Assembly (NCBI RefSeq): GCF_963583255.1
Contig: NC_084819.1
Location: forward strand, 7,210,001 to 7,274,000
Reading direction: 5' to 3'
DNA: 64,000 nt
Origin: Pyrus communis
Taxonomy: Eukaryota; Streptophyta; Magnoliopsida; Rosales; Rosaceae
Shown here in pieces: positions 32,488-44,266 of the stretch. The notes beneath the pieces were generated by a model. The model saw only the letters and a list, made by a program, of their open reading frames with translations. It had not been told where the DNA came from and did no database searches. Each line of letters begins with the position of its first letter. The first letter of the stretch is position 1. Made by a program: the position numbers and the translations under genes.

Positions 32488-33987
32488 TTCCAAAAGTGCA
32501 TGAATTTTGAAACTAATCTTGCAGATATGCAAAAAATAATTTTTACGGATCCAAAATCAATTTGAAGTTTTTATAGATGATATCAGCTTATAGTTTTAGT
32601 TTTGTTAAGTAACAAGTCTATTGAGGACATGGCTGAAATTTTAAAAGTTTGGTTTGCTTGTTTTTGGGCTAGGTTTGTTGGGGTTTGAGCTTTTGCCTCT
32701 CATTAAAATAATTCAAAATTAGTGGAGTTTTATGAAATGTATTTTGTAATTTTTTTTCTCTCCATAGGTAAAGCTCCCTAAAAATAAATAAAAAACAAAA
32801 AACAAACCAAGAAAAACATATCTTCTCCAAGGAATTACGGTGCTACACATGCACTCTCTCAATCTCTCTCCATAAGCTCATACGTCCACCTGAGTACCGA
32901 GTCTAGGTTTTCATCTTCGTCGTATGTCGAAAGACATCGTGAACCGCCACGCCATGCCAACAGCAACACCCAATGACTAAGCCAGTCAAAAGCACCAACA
33001 AGCCACGCCCCAGCGCACAATATCTCTATATTTCTCCCTCACTGCTCTCTCTCTCTGATCTGGCGATGGCCCAGTCGGTGCTTTCACTTCCTAGACGGCC
33101 GAAGCTCAAATGCTCAAGTTCAATCCATCGTCGATAAAGCTGAGCCCAATCTCCAAGCTGATGAATTTGAGATACCAAGCTTGTTACCTATCTGTTGTTT
33201 GGTCACAGGGAACATCTAAATGCCTTATGTGATACTCCAGTGTTTACCAAATGTTGGGAAATCAAAAAGTTGGTTGGACTTACACGAATTTTGAAATACA
33301 ACTCCAAATTTTGGAGAAATTGAATTCCCTATATTTGGGTGGCACTAGGGGAATCAGAATAAATCTTTCCTTCCCACTCTCACTTATTTCTAAAATTTCA
33401 AGATTGCACCTCGCTTTGGCACAACACCACCAACCGTTATGCAGTTTAATATTAAATTTAATAACGATTAAAATTAAATTTCATGTGTTTAATATTTGGT
33501 GAACAGAGGCATTTAACATTTTTTTTTCCTATTAATTAGTATATAAAATTTAACCAAAAAATTAGTGTATAAAATAATTATCTCCATTAAGGGCATTTTA
33601 GTAATTATATTGATTTCTATTCTGATTCAGATGAATTAGTAAACAATTTATATGGAATCTATTCCAATCCTGTTCCAATTCCAAAAGGTTTTAATAAACA
33701 ACTTCAAGATAAATTCAATTATGACACTTTTCCATTTCAACTTCTCATTAATTAATTCCTTGCATTTTGATTACGAATTAGTAAATGAACCACTATTTGA
33801 TTGTAATTGCTCATTGGCTTGATCCTCCTAGGTGGGAGATGAAGACGACGATTTTGTTTTATTTATTTAAAATCTTTTATTTCTTTTTTCTATTTAAGTT
33901 TTATTAGTTTTAGTTTTTAACTCTTTTAAATTTTTTTTATAGTTATTCTATGTGGGACCGTATTATTGGATATGAGGGACCCTCTAG
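32488..33987. other. Intergenic DNA between two solo LTRs
   Basis: After the end of the tandem repeat (about 32540) the stretch is AT-rich with a more mixed part at about 32830-33190 that may be a former exon or transposon leader. No frame longer than about 80 codons and no recognised domain. Confidence 0.35.
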
Positions 33988-35933
33988 TGTAACATCCCAT
34001 CCCAAATTTCATTTTAACGTACATGGGAAATTACGATTTTACCCCTAATCTATTCGTTTACGAGTATATTTGTGTTGTGTGGGTGGTGGGACCACACACA
34101 ATCATACATTTTCTTTTCTTCCCGGGATTCCCTCCCTCATTCCCTCACTCTGTCCCTTCTCTCTTCTCTCAGTCTCTCTCTCTCTCTCTTCCTCCCCGAG
34201 TTCACCTTCTTCTTCTTCTTCCTCTACACACGGACACACATACAAACCTAATCAAATCTTCACCAAACAAGAAACCAAGACCACCATCGTGTTCGTGGAG
34301 CTGAGAGGAGTTCAGAGGTGCCATTTTCAGGTAAGGATATCGTTGTTTTCACGTCGTTTCAACGAGGTCCGATTTGAACACTGTTCATGCAAACCTAAAC
34401 TAGCTTGTTTTTGGAATTTCTAAGCTTGTAGATGTGTTTGTGAGGTCCCAAGGAGCCTCGGAGTGGTTCGTTGGGTGAATTTGGACGTTGGGAAGGCTAG
34501 GTTCGAAGTTGGCCGAACTTGGATCGTTGTTGCAGGTGAGATTCTTTAATTTTTAGGCCTTAAAACTAGTCTAACGTTGTTCTACTAGTTCTAAGCTTCA
34601 TTTTGGTATAAAGAACGTGAAATTTGGTTGAAAAACGAGTGAGAAAACAAAGTTGGAAAATTTCCCAGTTTTCCGGCCACCGGCGCCGGCGAAGGCTCGC
34701 CGGAGAAGACAGGGGAATATTCCGTTAAGTCTAACGGAATATTCCTAACGGCAGTGGACGGAATCTGGTTAGATTTGACGGAATATTCCGTCAGTTAACG
34801 GAATATTCCTGACGGCGTCAGTTGACGCCGTCAGTGTGCAGTGCACGTGGGCCGCGCGTAGGGCCGTACCTGTGACGGCGCGTGGGGGCGCGTGCGTGGT
34901 CCAAAAATTTTTCTAAAAATATGTGTGTGATCCTGGGGTTGTGTAGATCACATTGGTATATTCAATTGTCCAATTTGAGCAATGTATGAGAAGTTATTAC
35001 GAGAAGTTGCTTAGGTGCTTTTAAATTAACGTTTTCGTAACTTTGTCGCGTATAGGTGATTCGTTTTCCGAAGACGAGCGTACACACTCGAGGCAAGGGG
35101 GCTACGACCCTTCTAATTATCAGTGAGTGGGCTTTTGTTTTCCGTATATACCTATATACCTCTAAATTCCCAGAAATAGAATAGAAAAGGTTATATGTTT
35201 TATGCCATGCATCATTTGAATATTGTTTATGCATCATCACGTGCATTGGTAATTAGCATACATATATATTACGCCCAGCTTGTCGTACAGACCACGTTAG
35301 GTGGTTCCGACTCGTGTGCAGATTCAGTGATTGAGTTGAGCGTGGAGCTCTAGGTGCAGCGGTACATGTCACGTTAGGTGACTCCCGGCTGCCAGATTAT
35401 ATATTGTGATGTGAATTACGCTTGAGCATTCATATTTGATTATGAGATTCTGAATGGCATATTATGGAGCATGAATGGCATATTGTGGAGCATGATTGGC
35501 ATACCTATACATACGTATATATGTTCATTTTCTGGGAAGTATACAGGTTTTACGGCGAGGGGTTAGAATGTGTTTTGCTAAAGAGTTTTCAAAGAACTTT
35601 GTTTTTGCCCACTCACGCTTTTGTTTTTGCGCCCCTCCAGGTTCTAGTGGTCTAGCAAGTGCGGTGGTTTATCCCAGAGGGCGTCCCGGCATTTCTGACA
35701 GACATTCACCATTGTAGGGTCACCTTCGGGTGTAAATATGTCGTATCTTTTCCTTTTGGACTGTTGTAGACTTGCTCTGAATTGTGTCTCACATACACTA
35801 GTACTTTGTATGATGTTAGGTTTTTAATTATTAGTACTTTTATATTACCTTCTTATTAGCTTCCGCACGCGCACATGGCTACGTCACCTTCGTGTGACGG
35901 CCAGCATGCCCTGATCTCGGTCGGGGTGTGTCA
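33988..35933 (+). mobile_element. Solo Gypsy (Tekay/Del-like) LTR, 1.95 kb, opposite orientation
   Basis: A perfect 5-bp duplication tctag (33983-33987 and 35934-35938) flanks it. It starts tgtaacatcccatccc and ends gatctcggtcggggtgtgtca, the reverse arrangement of the other LTRs. Landmarks shared with them in inverted form include ggtggttccgactcg (about 35300), gcccactcacgctt (about 35605) and ccagcatgccctgatctc (about 35902). A pyrimidine stretch at 34120-34220 and palindromes at 34710-34834 lie inside. Confidence 0.9.
34709..34834. repeat. Palindrome cluster in the LTR
   Basis: Repeats of ggaatattcc are arranged as overlapping inverted repeats. 34776-34793 is a perfect 18-bp palindrome, tgacggaatattccgtca. 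34809-34834 is a 12-bp stem (ctgacggcgtca and its complement) around the loop gt. Counterparts are at 31395-31480 and 46218-46320 in the other solo LTRs. Confidence 0.9.
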
Positions 35934-35938
35934 TCTAG

Positions 35939-36861
35939 CGTGTTACATCTGTACATTACAAATTTTATTTATTTATTTTTGTCAAAAGTACACAACAAAA
36001 AATTTAATGAAAAGACAAATAAGCGACCATGTCAAGACTCATTTTTAAGAATCAAATTAATTAATTGAAAATTTCAATGAACATTTTGGTTCATATGTCT
36101 GTTCAACTTTAGAAACCAATTGTGATAAAAACCATTATTTACTTTTTACTATTTTATGTAATTTTACTTTTTTTTTTTATTAGTCGACAAAATCACGCCT
36201 ATCAATTTTTATCACTTATTTTAGATCAATTTTGATTTTTTTTTTTGTGGTTTCATGGGCTTTTTAGCCCAAATATTTTTTCTGCATCCCATAAAGATGC
36301 CAAATTTCAAATATAATATTCAAATTCGACAACTTATGTGGCATTTTAACATTTTCAAGATTTTGCTCTTCAATGATATGTAAAATTAAAGTATTATTTT
36401 ATTAATAAACTATTATAATAAATATTTTAAAACAGAAAGATAATAATAAAATTAATAAAATGTATCTAATAATCAAATAAAAAAAGATTTGAAGCTGTGG
36501 TTGATTTTGGCAAGATAGGTGAGGGCTGCCCATACATGTCATGTCATGCTGCATCAAATTTGGTTTTTCAATTGGAAAACATTGTTGCTATCTTTTTTTT
36601 ATTTTTCGTATTTGCTTGAGCATTTTGACATATTCTTTAAAGATACCATAATAATAAAGATACGATTTCGACCATAAGTGCATAGTTGTGTGAACCAGCC
36701 ACTAAATTAATTGAGGAGAAGCTCCTCCTCAATCACGAGGAGCCAAATCTTTCTCTGATAAAGAAAAAGGGAAACAAAAAAGGGTGACCAGAAAAAAAGA
36801 AGAGAATAAAACTGATAATTTAAAATTTAAACGGTTTTAGGGCTTTTCTCAAGCTGGGAAA
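35939..36861. other. AT-rich intergenic DNA and ICT1 promoter region
   Basis: Mostly AT-rich with no gene. The last 200 bases should include the ICT1-like gene's promoter and 5' UTR. A small stem-loop lies at 36711-36732, about 130 bp before the start codon (ttgaggag and ctcctcaa around aagctc). Confidence 0.4.
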
Positions 36862-39372
36862 ATGGCGGTTCTGAGAACCACAACGAACATGATCCTCAGG
36901 CACGTCTTCCGACCATCCTTGTCATTTCCTTCATCAATCCCTACGATTGTACTCCGCTCCTCCAATGGAGGAACCGGAATCGGAATCGGAATCGGCCGTG
37001 TCCGTTGCGCCGCGTCGGACTCCGGCGGCAGCGGGAACAAGGTGTCGGCTCGGCTCTCGCAGGTCAACCAGCTCCTGCAAGCGGCCGAGGAGCGAGCTCT
37101 CTCCGCTGACAAAAATCCCCCTCCTAAAATCACGCTAGGTCACTGCCGCTACTCCAATTATGTTTCTATTGATTACTGAATATTTCTGTCTGTTTCGGTG
37201 GATTTTCTACTTCTGGTTATCGAAAAACTTGTCTAATTGCTTAATTTGCAGCTTAATATTATGATTATTATTTCGTAATTAATTTATTGCTTCGTGTAAT
37301 TAGACAGAAAATGATAGAAATTAGTGTAAATTGATGGTTTTTTCATTCTCTATTTTGTGTTTAAAGTGGTACAAATTATTTATTAATCGGACTAACGTCG
37401 AGGATTCTATCCATTCGACTTGCTATGAGAAATCTAATACTTCCAATTGATTTAATCATTCAATTATGTACTACTTACCATTCTATGAATTTGCATACGT
37501 TGCCCAGCGAACATGAATTATAGCAACCAAGACTTACTTAACTAGAACAACTCTTGTTATCATTTGCCAACAGCCGGGGGCGGTTGATTGAATGTTTTAC
37601 CGCAATGTTTTAGTGTTTACGTTAAACATTCTTCTATTTGATCATTTGTTTTTTTTCTTTCTTTTATGCATGTGTGAAGACCATGTAACTGTTAGTTTTG
37701 CCAGAAGTGGAGGGCCTGGAGGGCAGAATGTTAACAAAGGTCTGTGAACGTCTTTGTTTTTGTCCATGGATTGGAGTTTTGTTTTGTTTTCTTTCGGTAT
37801 TATCCAAGTGTTACTTTTGTTCTGCTATCAATTGCACAGTGAACACCAAGGTGGACATGCGCTTCAATGTAGAAAAGGCGTATTGGCTAAGTGAATGGGT
37901 CAGGGAGAGGATTTTGCAAATGGTATGTGGCTGTGAATCCTAATTTCCACGACTTGTGTTCTTACTGTTAAGAAAAATAAGAACGTCTTTGTTAGACGGA
38001 GGGCAGTATTGATCATTATTATTCCAGTCACTGAAGTAAGATATGCTCAGAAGTCAGAACGCATAAGAGTGGTGGATTTTACTTATATGCATGTAATACA
38101 TAGGAGTAGGAGGGGTTTTAGATGAGGGAATCCTTGCATGAGAATTTTGAAATGGAAATGAGAAAGAGCTCATATGGTAGTCCCTGCATAATGCCTACCG
38201 ATATCTCATTGATTTTACTGGACAGTTGTGTAACTTTAGAATATTTTGGTGTCCTCAAACTCTTTTGACGTTGGCATGTTTACTCATATTGCACCCAACG
38301 ATGCCTCAAAACGACAAACACTACATGAGCATGTTGAATGTGCGTGCTCTAGAATAGTAACCCCAGCCTTAATAATTTTAATAAACCCATACTGTATGCA
38401 TTATTGTCGAGCCTGATAGCGTAGGCTTGTAACTAAGAAGGGCATTAAAGCGATTGATGGATGATGGAGCCTTGGTCAAGCGAGGCATGGTGTTGGAAAT
38501 TCTGTTCACCACTCTTGTGAAGTCACTTTAAGCACGCCCTAAGCCCCTCGGGTTAGTAGGGCCGCCCCACCCTTACGAGTGGGGTAGCAAACAAACAAAC
38601 ACAAAAATACTGTATGCGTTATATGTTGGTTGGTAGTCTCCTTTTTGTTGTGATTAGTTGACCAAACTTTCTTTCTATTGTCTATCTACAATTGTTCATT
38701 TTTCTGGTTATTAACAGGAGAAGAATCGGATCAACAAAGATGGGGAGCTTGTGATTTCTTCAACTAAGACTCGGACGCAAAAGTAAACTTCTTTTCTCTT
38801 CTCTCCTCTACGTTATCAGTTCTGCTTATGTTTTTCCAACGAATTTGGTTTGGTGCAACCATTTGTCTTCAGGGGTAATATTGAAGATGCTCTGGAGAAA
38901 TTTCAGGTACTAAAAATCAATGCGTATTATTTATGTTTTGTGGGATGATGCGTTATGGCCAGTGCTTTGATGCAAATACATAAGATGATTCACTCAATTA
39001 TGGGAAGTAAAATTGCCTAGATTTTGGCCATTTCCCAAACAGTTGTAATAAATTAGTGAAACAGGCAATTATTGATGCTGCTTCTTATGTCCCACCTCCT
39101 CCCTCGGAAGAGCAAAAGAAGAAGATAGCTAAAATGTGAGAGCTCGTTATCATATGTGTTTGCATATTTTTTACCCTTAGTTTTGCTGCTGGCCTCTTCG
39201 CAATACCCCTTGTACTCTGTAATTTCTTTGTGTTCTGAATTGTTTTGGCTCTGATATTGTTGTTGCCCCTCCATTTTGTAGGGCTGCCATTGGGGAACAA
39301 AAACGGCTTAAGAGCAAGAAGGTTCTTTCGGACAAAAAAGCATTTAGAAGAAGCCGAGACAGTTGGGACTGA
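36862..39372 (+). CDS. ICT1-like organellar peptidyl-tRNA hydrolase (class I release factor family)
   Basis: Seven exons give 226 aa: 36862-37138, 37680-37739, 37840-37922, 38718-38782, 38873-38906, 39065-39135 and 39282-39372; phases match. The family frees nascent chains from stalled organellar ribosomes by hydrolysing peptidyl-tRNA. The G-G-Q loop is at residues 106-108 within S-G-G-P-G-G-Q-N-V-N-K. The codon-recognition domains of true release factors are absent, and the C-terminus is basic (K-R-L-K-S-K-K...F-R-R-S-R), as in ICT1/ArfB. The first 55 or so residues are Arg/Ser/Thr-rich with few acids, as in transit peptides. A Gly-Ile repeat there is encoded by tandem ggaatc. The exon 2 acceptor (gtgaag) is weak but gives an uninterrupted catalytic motif. 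Convergent with the DUF1442 gene. Confidence 0.9.
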
Positions 39373-40055
39373 GTGTTATTATAGTTGAGAATTCTGTACG
39401 TGTTGGAAGTTGGCACGCTCTCTCCTCACTCGCAATCCGGTTGTTTGTCATTCATAAGCTGTGACTACTATGTCTTTCCTGCACTGCGTCTAAGCAATAT
39501 TGATCCATGCAGAGGCCGGTGCATCATGTTCGTATCGAAACAATTCAAGAGCAGACACCTCGGATCCAAGGGCAGACTCACTAAATGTTAGGGAATACGT
39601 TGTCCATGAGTAATGTTGAAAATACCAGTTGCTGGGTATAATTAGTTCTACATGGCGTTTCAAATCTCTACTCTGTATATGAAATTCAACGTAGAAGGTC
39701 GGGTTTTCGCCTCTACCATAAACTGCTCGTTGCTTAGATTAAAGACGTGTTTCCGCAAACCCTCAGTTGCTTAAGGTTTGCAGCGCGTTATTTCCGCAAA
39801 GGCTCGGATATTTTCAAGCTGCCATATGAGAGCTGCCGGCAAATGCTTTGAGAGGGGAAAACAAAATAAATTGAACTGAATGTCGGAAATTAATATATTC
39901 CGGAACACTATAGAATTTTCGTATAAGATGATTGGGTCCAAGAGACAAACTTTGTACACAATTGGGTTCACAGACACAAAACTACGTACATTTACAGATT
40001 AAAAAAAAAAATTATGGAAAAAAGTTACAAAAAAATTATTATTTCCTGAGGAAAA
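39373..40055. other. Intergenic space between convergent ICT1-like and DUF1442 genes
   Basis: It holds the 3' UTRs of both genes. No further gene, repeat or RNA is recognisable. Confidence 0.5.
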
Positions 40056-40927
40056 TTACTTTCTGATAACATGTTCTTCCCCGGATCGTTGATCAAAATG
40101 TTTAACCCATTTATTTTCTCCTTTTCCCGACTCCAAATTCCCTCCACTGCTGGACACGTGCGCCATATCCAGACCTTTCCCGACCGGCAAAAAAACCGAC
40201 CGGACCACGCGCCGCGACCCACAATCCACCACGCTCCGCCACCGGAAGCTCGAAGTATTTCTCGAACTAGCGTTTTTGCACACAAGCACCGCCCCCCGAT
40301 GGCTGAGCCGCGCCTGCCTTAAAACCCTTGCGAAGTCCTTCCGCTTCGAATCCACTACCAAAAAATCCACCCCCACGAGCCCAGCCATCACCTCCTCCGG
40401 CTCCCCCACAAGCACCTCCACCTCCATCCCTGCCTCCTTCGTCGCCGCGGCGTATTCTTCCCTCGACTGCTCGTCTGGCACCACGCACACGTGCCTCCCG
40501 CGCGTGTGGCGGCTGGCGATTTCAAGCCCAATGCTGGTGGCGATCACCCCTCCCGAAGACCACGTCTCGACGATGAACTCCGCGTTCCAGCCGGCCGCCA
40601 TGGCCGAAACAAGCTCCGCCACGCCGGATTCTTGAAAAACCTCGCACTGCGAACAAAACGCCCAGCACGAAATTAATTAATTCGCCAAAATGAATGATTA
40701 ATAAGGCATCAAAAATTGATTAAAGCAAGAAACTTTTGATTCTTCGAACAAAACCCACATCGCAAAATCAATAAAACCGATCGAATTAATCATTAAAATA
40801 ACAAAAGACCATGAAATTCAATCAAAAAAGGAACTTTTGGGTTTTGAGGAATGAAAGAATTGCTTACGGATCGGACGGTGTCGATGTAGGCCTTCGTTGC
40901 AGTATCAGGGGACCAAATCAGCTTCAT
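40056..40927 (-). CDS. DUF1442 family protein
   Basis: Two exons on the minus strand (40927-40868 and 40646-40056) give 216 aa, joined in phase at a GT-AG intron of 221 bp. Exon 1 encodes M-K-L-I-W-S-P-D-T-A-T-K-A-Y-I-D-T-V, a typical start for this plant family. The second exon has S-G-G-V-I-A-T-S-I-G-L (residues about 51-61) and a hydrophobic D-F-L-V-V-D strand (about 135-140), features seen in Rossmann-like folds. Function is unknown and no activity is claimed. The CDS is much GC-richer than its surroundings, as in many single-intron plant genes. It lies tail-to-tail with ICT1. I recall the same two families as neighbours in Arabidopsis (At1g62840/At1g62850). Confidence 0.85.
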
Positions 40928-42250
40928 TTTCTCTGTCAATTCCTCTTCTAATTCTTCTTCTTTGCTTTTAATTCTTGCACAAATGGATCAAATGAATTTT
41001 TTTTTTCCTTCTAAATTTCTAAATTTTGGAAGAGGTGGGTGCTTTTCTTTGATGGAAAGCTAATAAAATTCTGGGTTCGAGAAACAGTGTGTCCAAGTTC
41101 GGGGTTTATACGCGAGAGAAGGACAGAGGTCCCACAAAGGATTCTCGAGGACCGTTGACATTGCGCCGCTGCCGCGCATGACCAACGTGTTCGGTTGCTA
41201 TTAGTTTCAAGATCCGTCTAGCTTTTTTTTTTATTTATTTATTTTGTGCACACCAACCTGGTCTTCGGTGTGTTTTCTATTTAGGTAAAATGTACGGGTT
41301 GGAGAGTTTGTATTTGTGTTCCAATTTTGTCACATAACCCCATTTTTCTACCTCAATTCCTCCTAATATTGTGCATTTGAGTAAATATTACACTTCGTCA
41401 AAATCAAATCAATTCCCAAAGTTTGGACTTCGAATAAAAGTGTCGATTAGTAGTTGTTCATATCCGTGTCTGATCTTATCTATGTTTATTTTTAGCATGT
41501 AAGATATTGTACCTTATCCGCGTTTATTTTTAGCTAGACATCATTAACAATGTTGTAGTGTAACTAAATTCGTTGGTTTTGTCTTATCCGAAATAAGAAA
41601 TAGATGAAAACCTAATGCTACAATGTATCTAGCAATCGTTGAATTTGTGAGTGAAAATGATGGGTGTGATTGATTTTATATGGATTGAAAACAGAAGAAT
41701 TCTATGCTTGTACGGCATTGAAATGGTGTTCTTGTGTCAAATTTCAAATACCATGAGAGTATAATATTTATGATTAGATGTTGAACCATGAATTTACTTT
41801 TATTTTTAATTTCAAGGAGTTGCTAAACCTCAAATTTTAAAACATTTGACCCCAAAATAAAAAGGAGAATATACAACAAGTTGCCTCAGCCGTAATGATA
41901 AATACTCAGCGTCACTTATCAAGACAAATTAGAAAATTTAAAAACAAAACAAGGTACACAGATTATCGTTAATCAGGGTTAGTGGTTTTATTAAGTCTAT
42001 GCATGGCAGCCAAAGTCAAATATGAGAGAAAGAGAGAGAGAGGGGGGACGGCGTCCCTAAACTGGAGGGTAAGTGGGAAGCACAAAAAGCCAATGTCAAC
42101 GTCCTCCACCTGCCTTTGACGTCAAATCTCTATCGCTTCACGCTGATTGGGCGGTGGTTGCCACGTCATACACCTGTGGACCAGTTTTAGGGCTCATCTT
42201 TCTAAGCAATCTGCAATGCACGTAAAAAGTGAAGTTTAATGTTAATTTTT
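40928..42250. other. DUF1442 promoter side and intergenic DNA
   Basis: No gene is supported. 42024-42044 is a purine-rich gagaga tract, followed by a GC-richer segment with several tgacgtca/gacgtca-like motifs (about 42095-42170), possibly an old promoter, without a gene attached. Confidence 0.35.
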
Positions 42251-42396
42251 GTGTGATATCCACACATCCTATTTTACTTTTCACATATATTTTTAATTTT
42301 TAATCGTCGGATCGGATAAATTGAAAAAGATCAACGAACAAAAATTATTAAGAGGTGTATGAAAAATAAAATGAGATATGTGGATAGCATATCTCT
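42251..42396. mobile_element. Small MITE with imperfect TIRs
   Basis: The left arm gatatccacacatcc...ttttacttttcac and the right arm (reverse complement gatatgctatccacatatc...ttttatttttcat) are inverted. The total is about 145 bp, with a short GC-richer middle (atcgtcggatcgg). No target duplication could be fixed. Confidence 0.5.
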
Positions 42397-43224
42397 AATT
42401 TTTGACTCCATAATTGACTTCAGAATTTTAACTTTTAACTATTAAATTAGAGATTCCTCACGCTAATACAAATCAACAACTAAAAGCTAATTACACATCT
42501 ATTGGGCGACCCTAACATTTTTCTTTGACATGTAATATATATATATTATATCAAAGAAAAGTACAAATGCATTTTTTACATGAACTGTTATGAACTTTAC
42601 AGTACAAATACTTGTATAAGAAGATAATATTGGACTTGCTACTTATTACTACAGTTTATGGGTACAATTTCTTTTTATTTGTAAATGTGAAATTTTAAGT
42701 TTGAATTATGTGGACGGAATACATGTTGGTGGTTGGTCCAACCATTGGTATATCAGTGCAAAAATATATGTTTTAACTGTGCAATGGAACCGTACTTAAA
42801 TTTATATATTGATGCGAAAAGTCTCCAAAGATTGTTTGAAGTTTCACAAAGGACAATCGTGGTTACGGATAGGCTGAATTTTCCAACTAGCCTCCTCTAA
42901 GCCTGGAAGAAGTGAATAACCGTGATTCGCCACCAGTTGTCCCCCTTTTTCAACAAAAAAAAAAAAGTAATTAATTTTACCTATTCAACTCATTTGTTTT
43001 CAAACATGGTGTCTGGGTTCTCTTTCCGTGCATATTTCTCTGGCAAGAATATTTCTGTGATATCAAATCGTTTGAACCAACATAAAGGTGAAGTCGGAGA
43101 ATTGGATTCAAGGCCACACTTCTAGATGTTGTTTGAACCAAAAAGGGGACTCTTGAAAGTTTGAAACTACTTTTGTGGGCGTATATAGAAGCATTCTCTG
43201 CAAACCTAATTTATTTGTCATTAT

Positions 43225-43345
43225 GCAAGTGACTCTTTATCACAATGGTTGAAAAGTGTTGAGCCCTTATATAATGGCGTGAGTTCAAATTTCGTCGGTG
43301 GTTAATCTAACAAAATCTATTGTTTGACAAAAAAAAAAAAAAAAT
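43225..43345 (+). mobile_element. SINE-like repeat, second family
   Basis: The text gttgaaaagtgttgagccct, a box B-like gagttcaaatttcgt, aacaaaatctattgtttga and a poly-A tail recur at about 59955-60075 with the same order and tail. Two dispersed copies with a pol III-like box and A tail suggest a SINE; it is short and may be a fragment. Confidence 0.5.
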
Positions 43346-43579
43346 TATTTGTCTTTATCTTCTCTAGTAATTCTCTCCATATTTGTTTAAATAGCATTCT
43401 ACATTTCTTTTAATACCGTCTACAGAGTTTGAACCTAAAACTTCAAACTTACAAATAAAAAATAAATGCACCCATAAGCTATAGTAATAAGAAGCAAGCA
43501 TCCAAAATTATCTTCATATATAAGCATTTGTACTATAAGAGCATCTTCACCTTTTGGTGGAGGGCAGGGGGTTAATAAT

Positions 43580-43745
43580 TTTTTTTTAATACAACGATAT
43601 ATTTTACACTACGGGAAGGAAGTTCGGTTAAACTACACAATGGACAACCTAATTTAGTATCGAAGTCGTCATTCATGAAATTCAAACCTAAAACCTCTCA
43701 TTCATAAGTAAAAGAAATTCCACCGTTTAGAAGCAGTAAAGGCAA
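43580..43745 (-). mobile_element. SINE-like repeat, inverted copy
   Basis: Starts with a T run (43579-43589) and reads on the minus strand through tttactt...gagaggttttaggtttgaat, similar to the box B region of the SINE at 16901-17068. Diverged; boundaries approximate. Confidence 0.4.
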
Positions 43746-44193
43746 GGTACATGCAGTTAATATTCACAAATATATATTTTAATTTTTTTGGTGTTTTCTT
43801 CGAACCGCCCTCTCATTTTCCACCGGTGGAGCAACTTTCTGTGGGCATATATGCAAATTTCACTCAATTGCAAGTATAATTAGGGATGGATGGAGTGCTC
43901 TAAAGTTGATGGCAGTTTATTTCGATATAATATTATGATTAATGGAAAGTCGGTTGCAACCCAATAACAATAATTAGGTAAACTTTCCTCCAAATTTATG
44001 AATAAACAATTATTAGATGACCAACATGGATTAGCATATATTGATTTGATGCCACTCTTTTACTTGCACCACAAACAATCCAATGCAAAGATTCCTCTAA
44101 GCACCCAAATAAATAAAAATGAAACGTTGTTTAAGGAAGTCAATTCATGAATATGATCTCTATTTTTTAATTAAAAATAAAAATACCTCCTAA

Positions 44194-44195
<2 letters not shown>

Positions 44196-44233
<38 letters not shown>
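44196..44233. repeat. (AT)n microsatellite
   Basis: About 19 uninterrupted AT units, 30 bp to the left of the PIF/Harbinger-type element. Confidence 0.95.
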
Positions 44234-44238
<5 letters not shown>

Positions 44239-44266
44239 TTTTTTAGAACAAACGATAGTACACTAA

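Larger units (their letters stand above)
42397..44266. other. AT-rich intergenic DNA with SINE debris
   Basis: No gene. It contains a SINE-like copy at about 43225-43345, an inverted SINE-like copy at about 43580-43745, and an (AT)n run at 44196-44233. Confidence 0.4.

Noticed and set aside
38370..38600. GC-richer segment in ICT1 intron 3 as a possible separate gene or SINE
   Set aside because: No pol III boxes, tail, or conserved frame could be fixed; it remains an intron segment of unknown origin.
40276..40635. 119-codon plus-strand frame opposite the DUF1442 gene
   Set aside because: It is the antisense shadow of a GC-rich exon; the minus strand has the conserved start, intron and family pattern.
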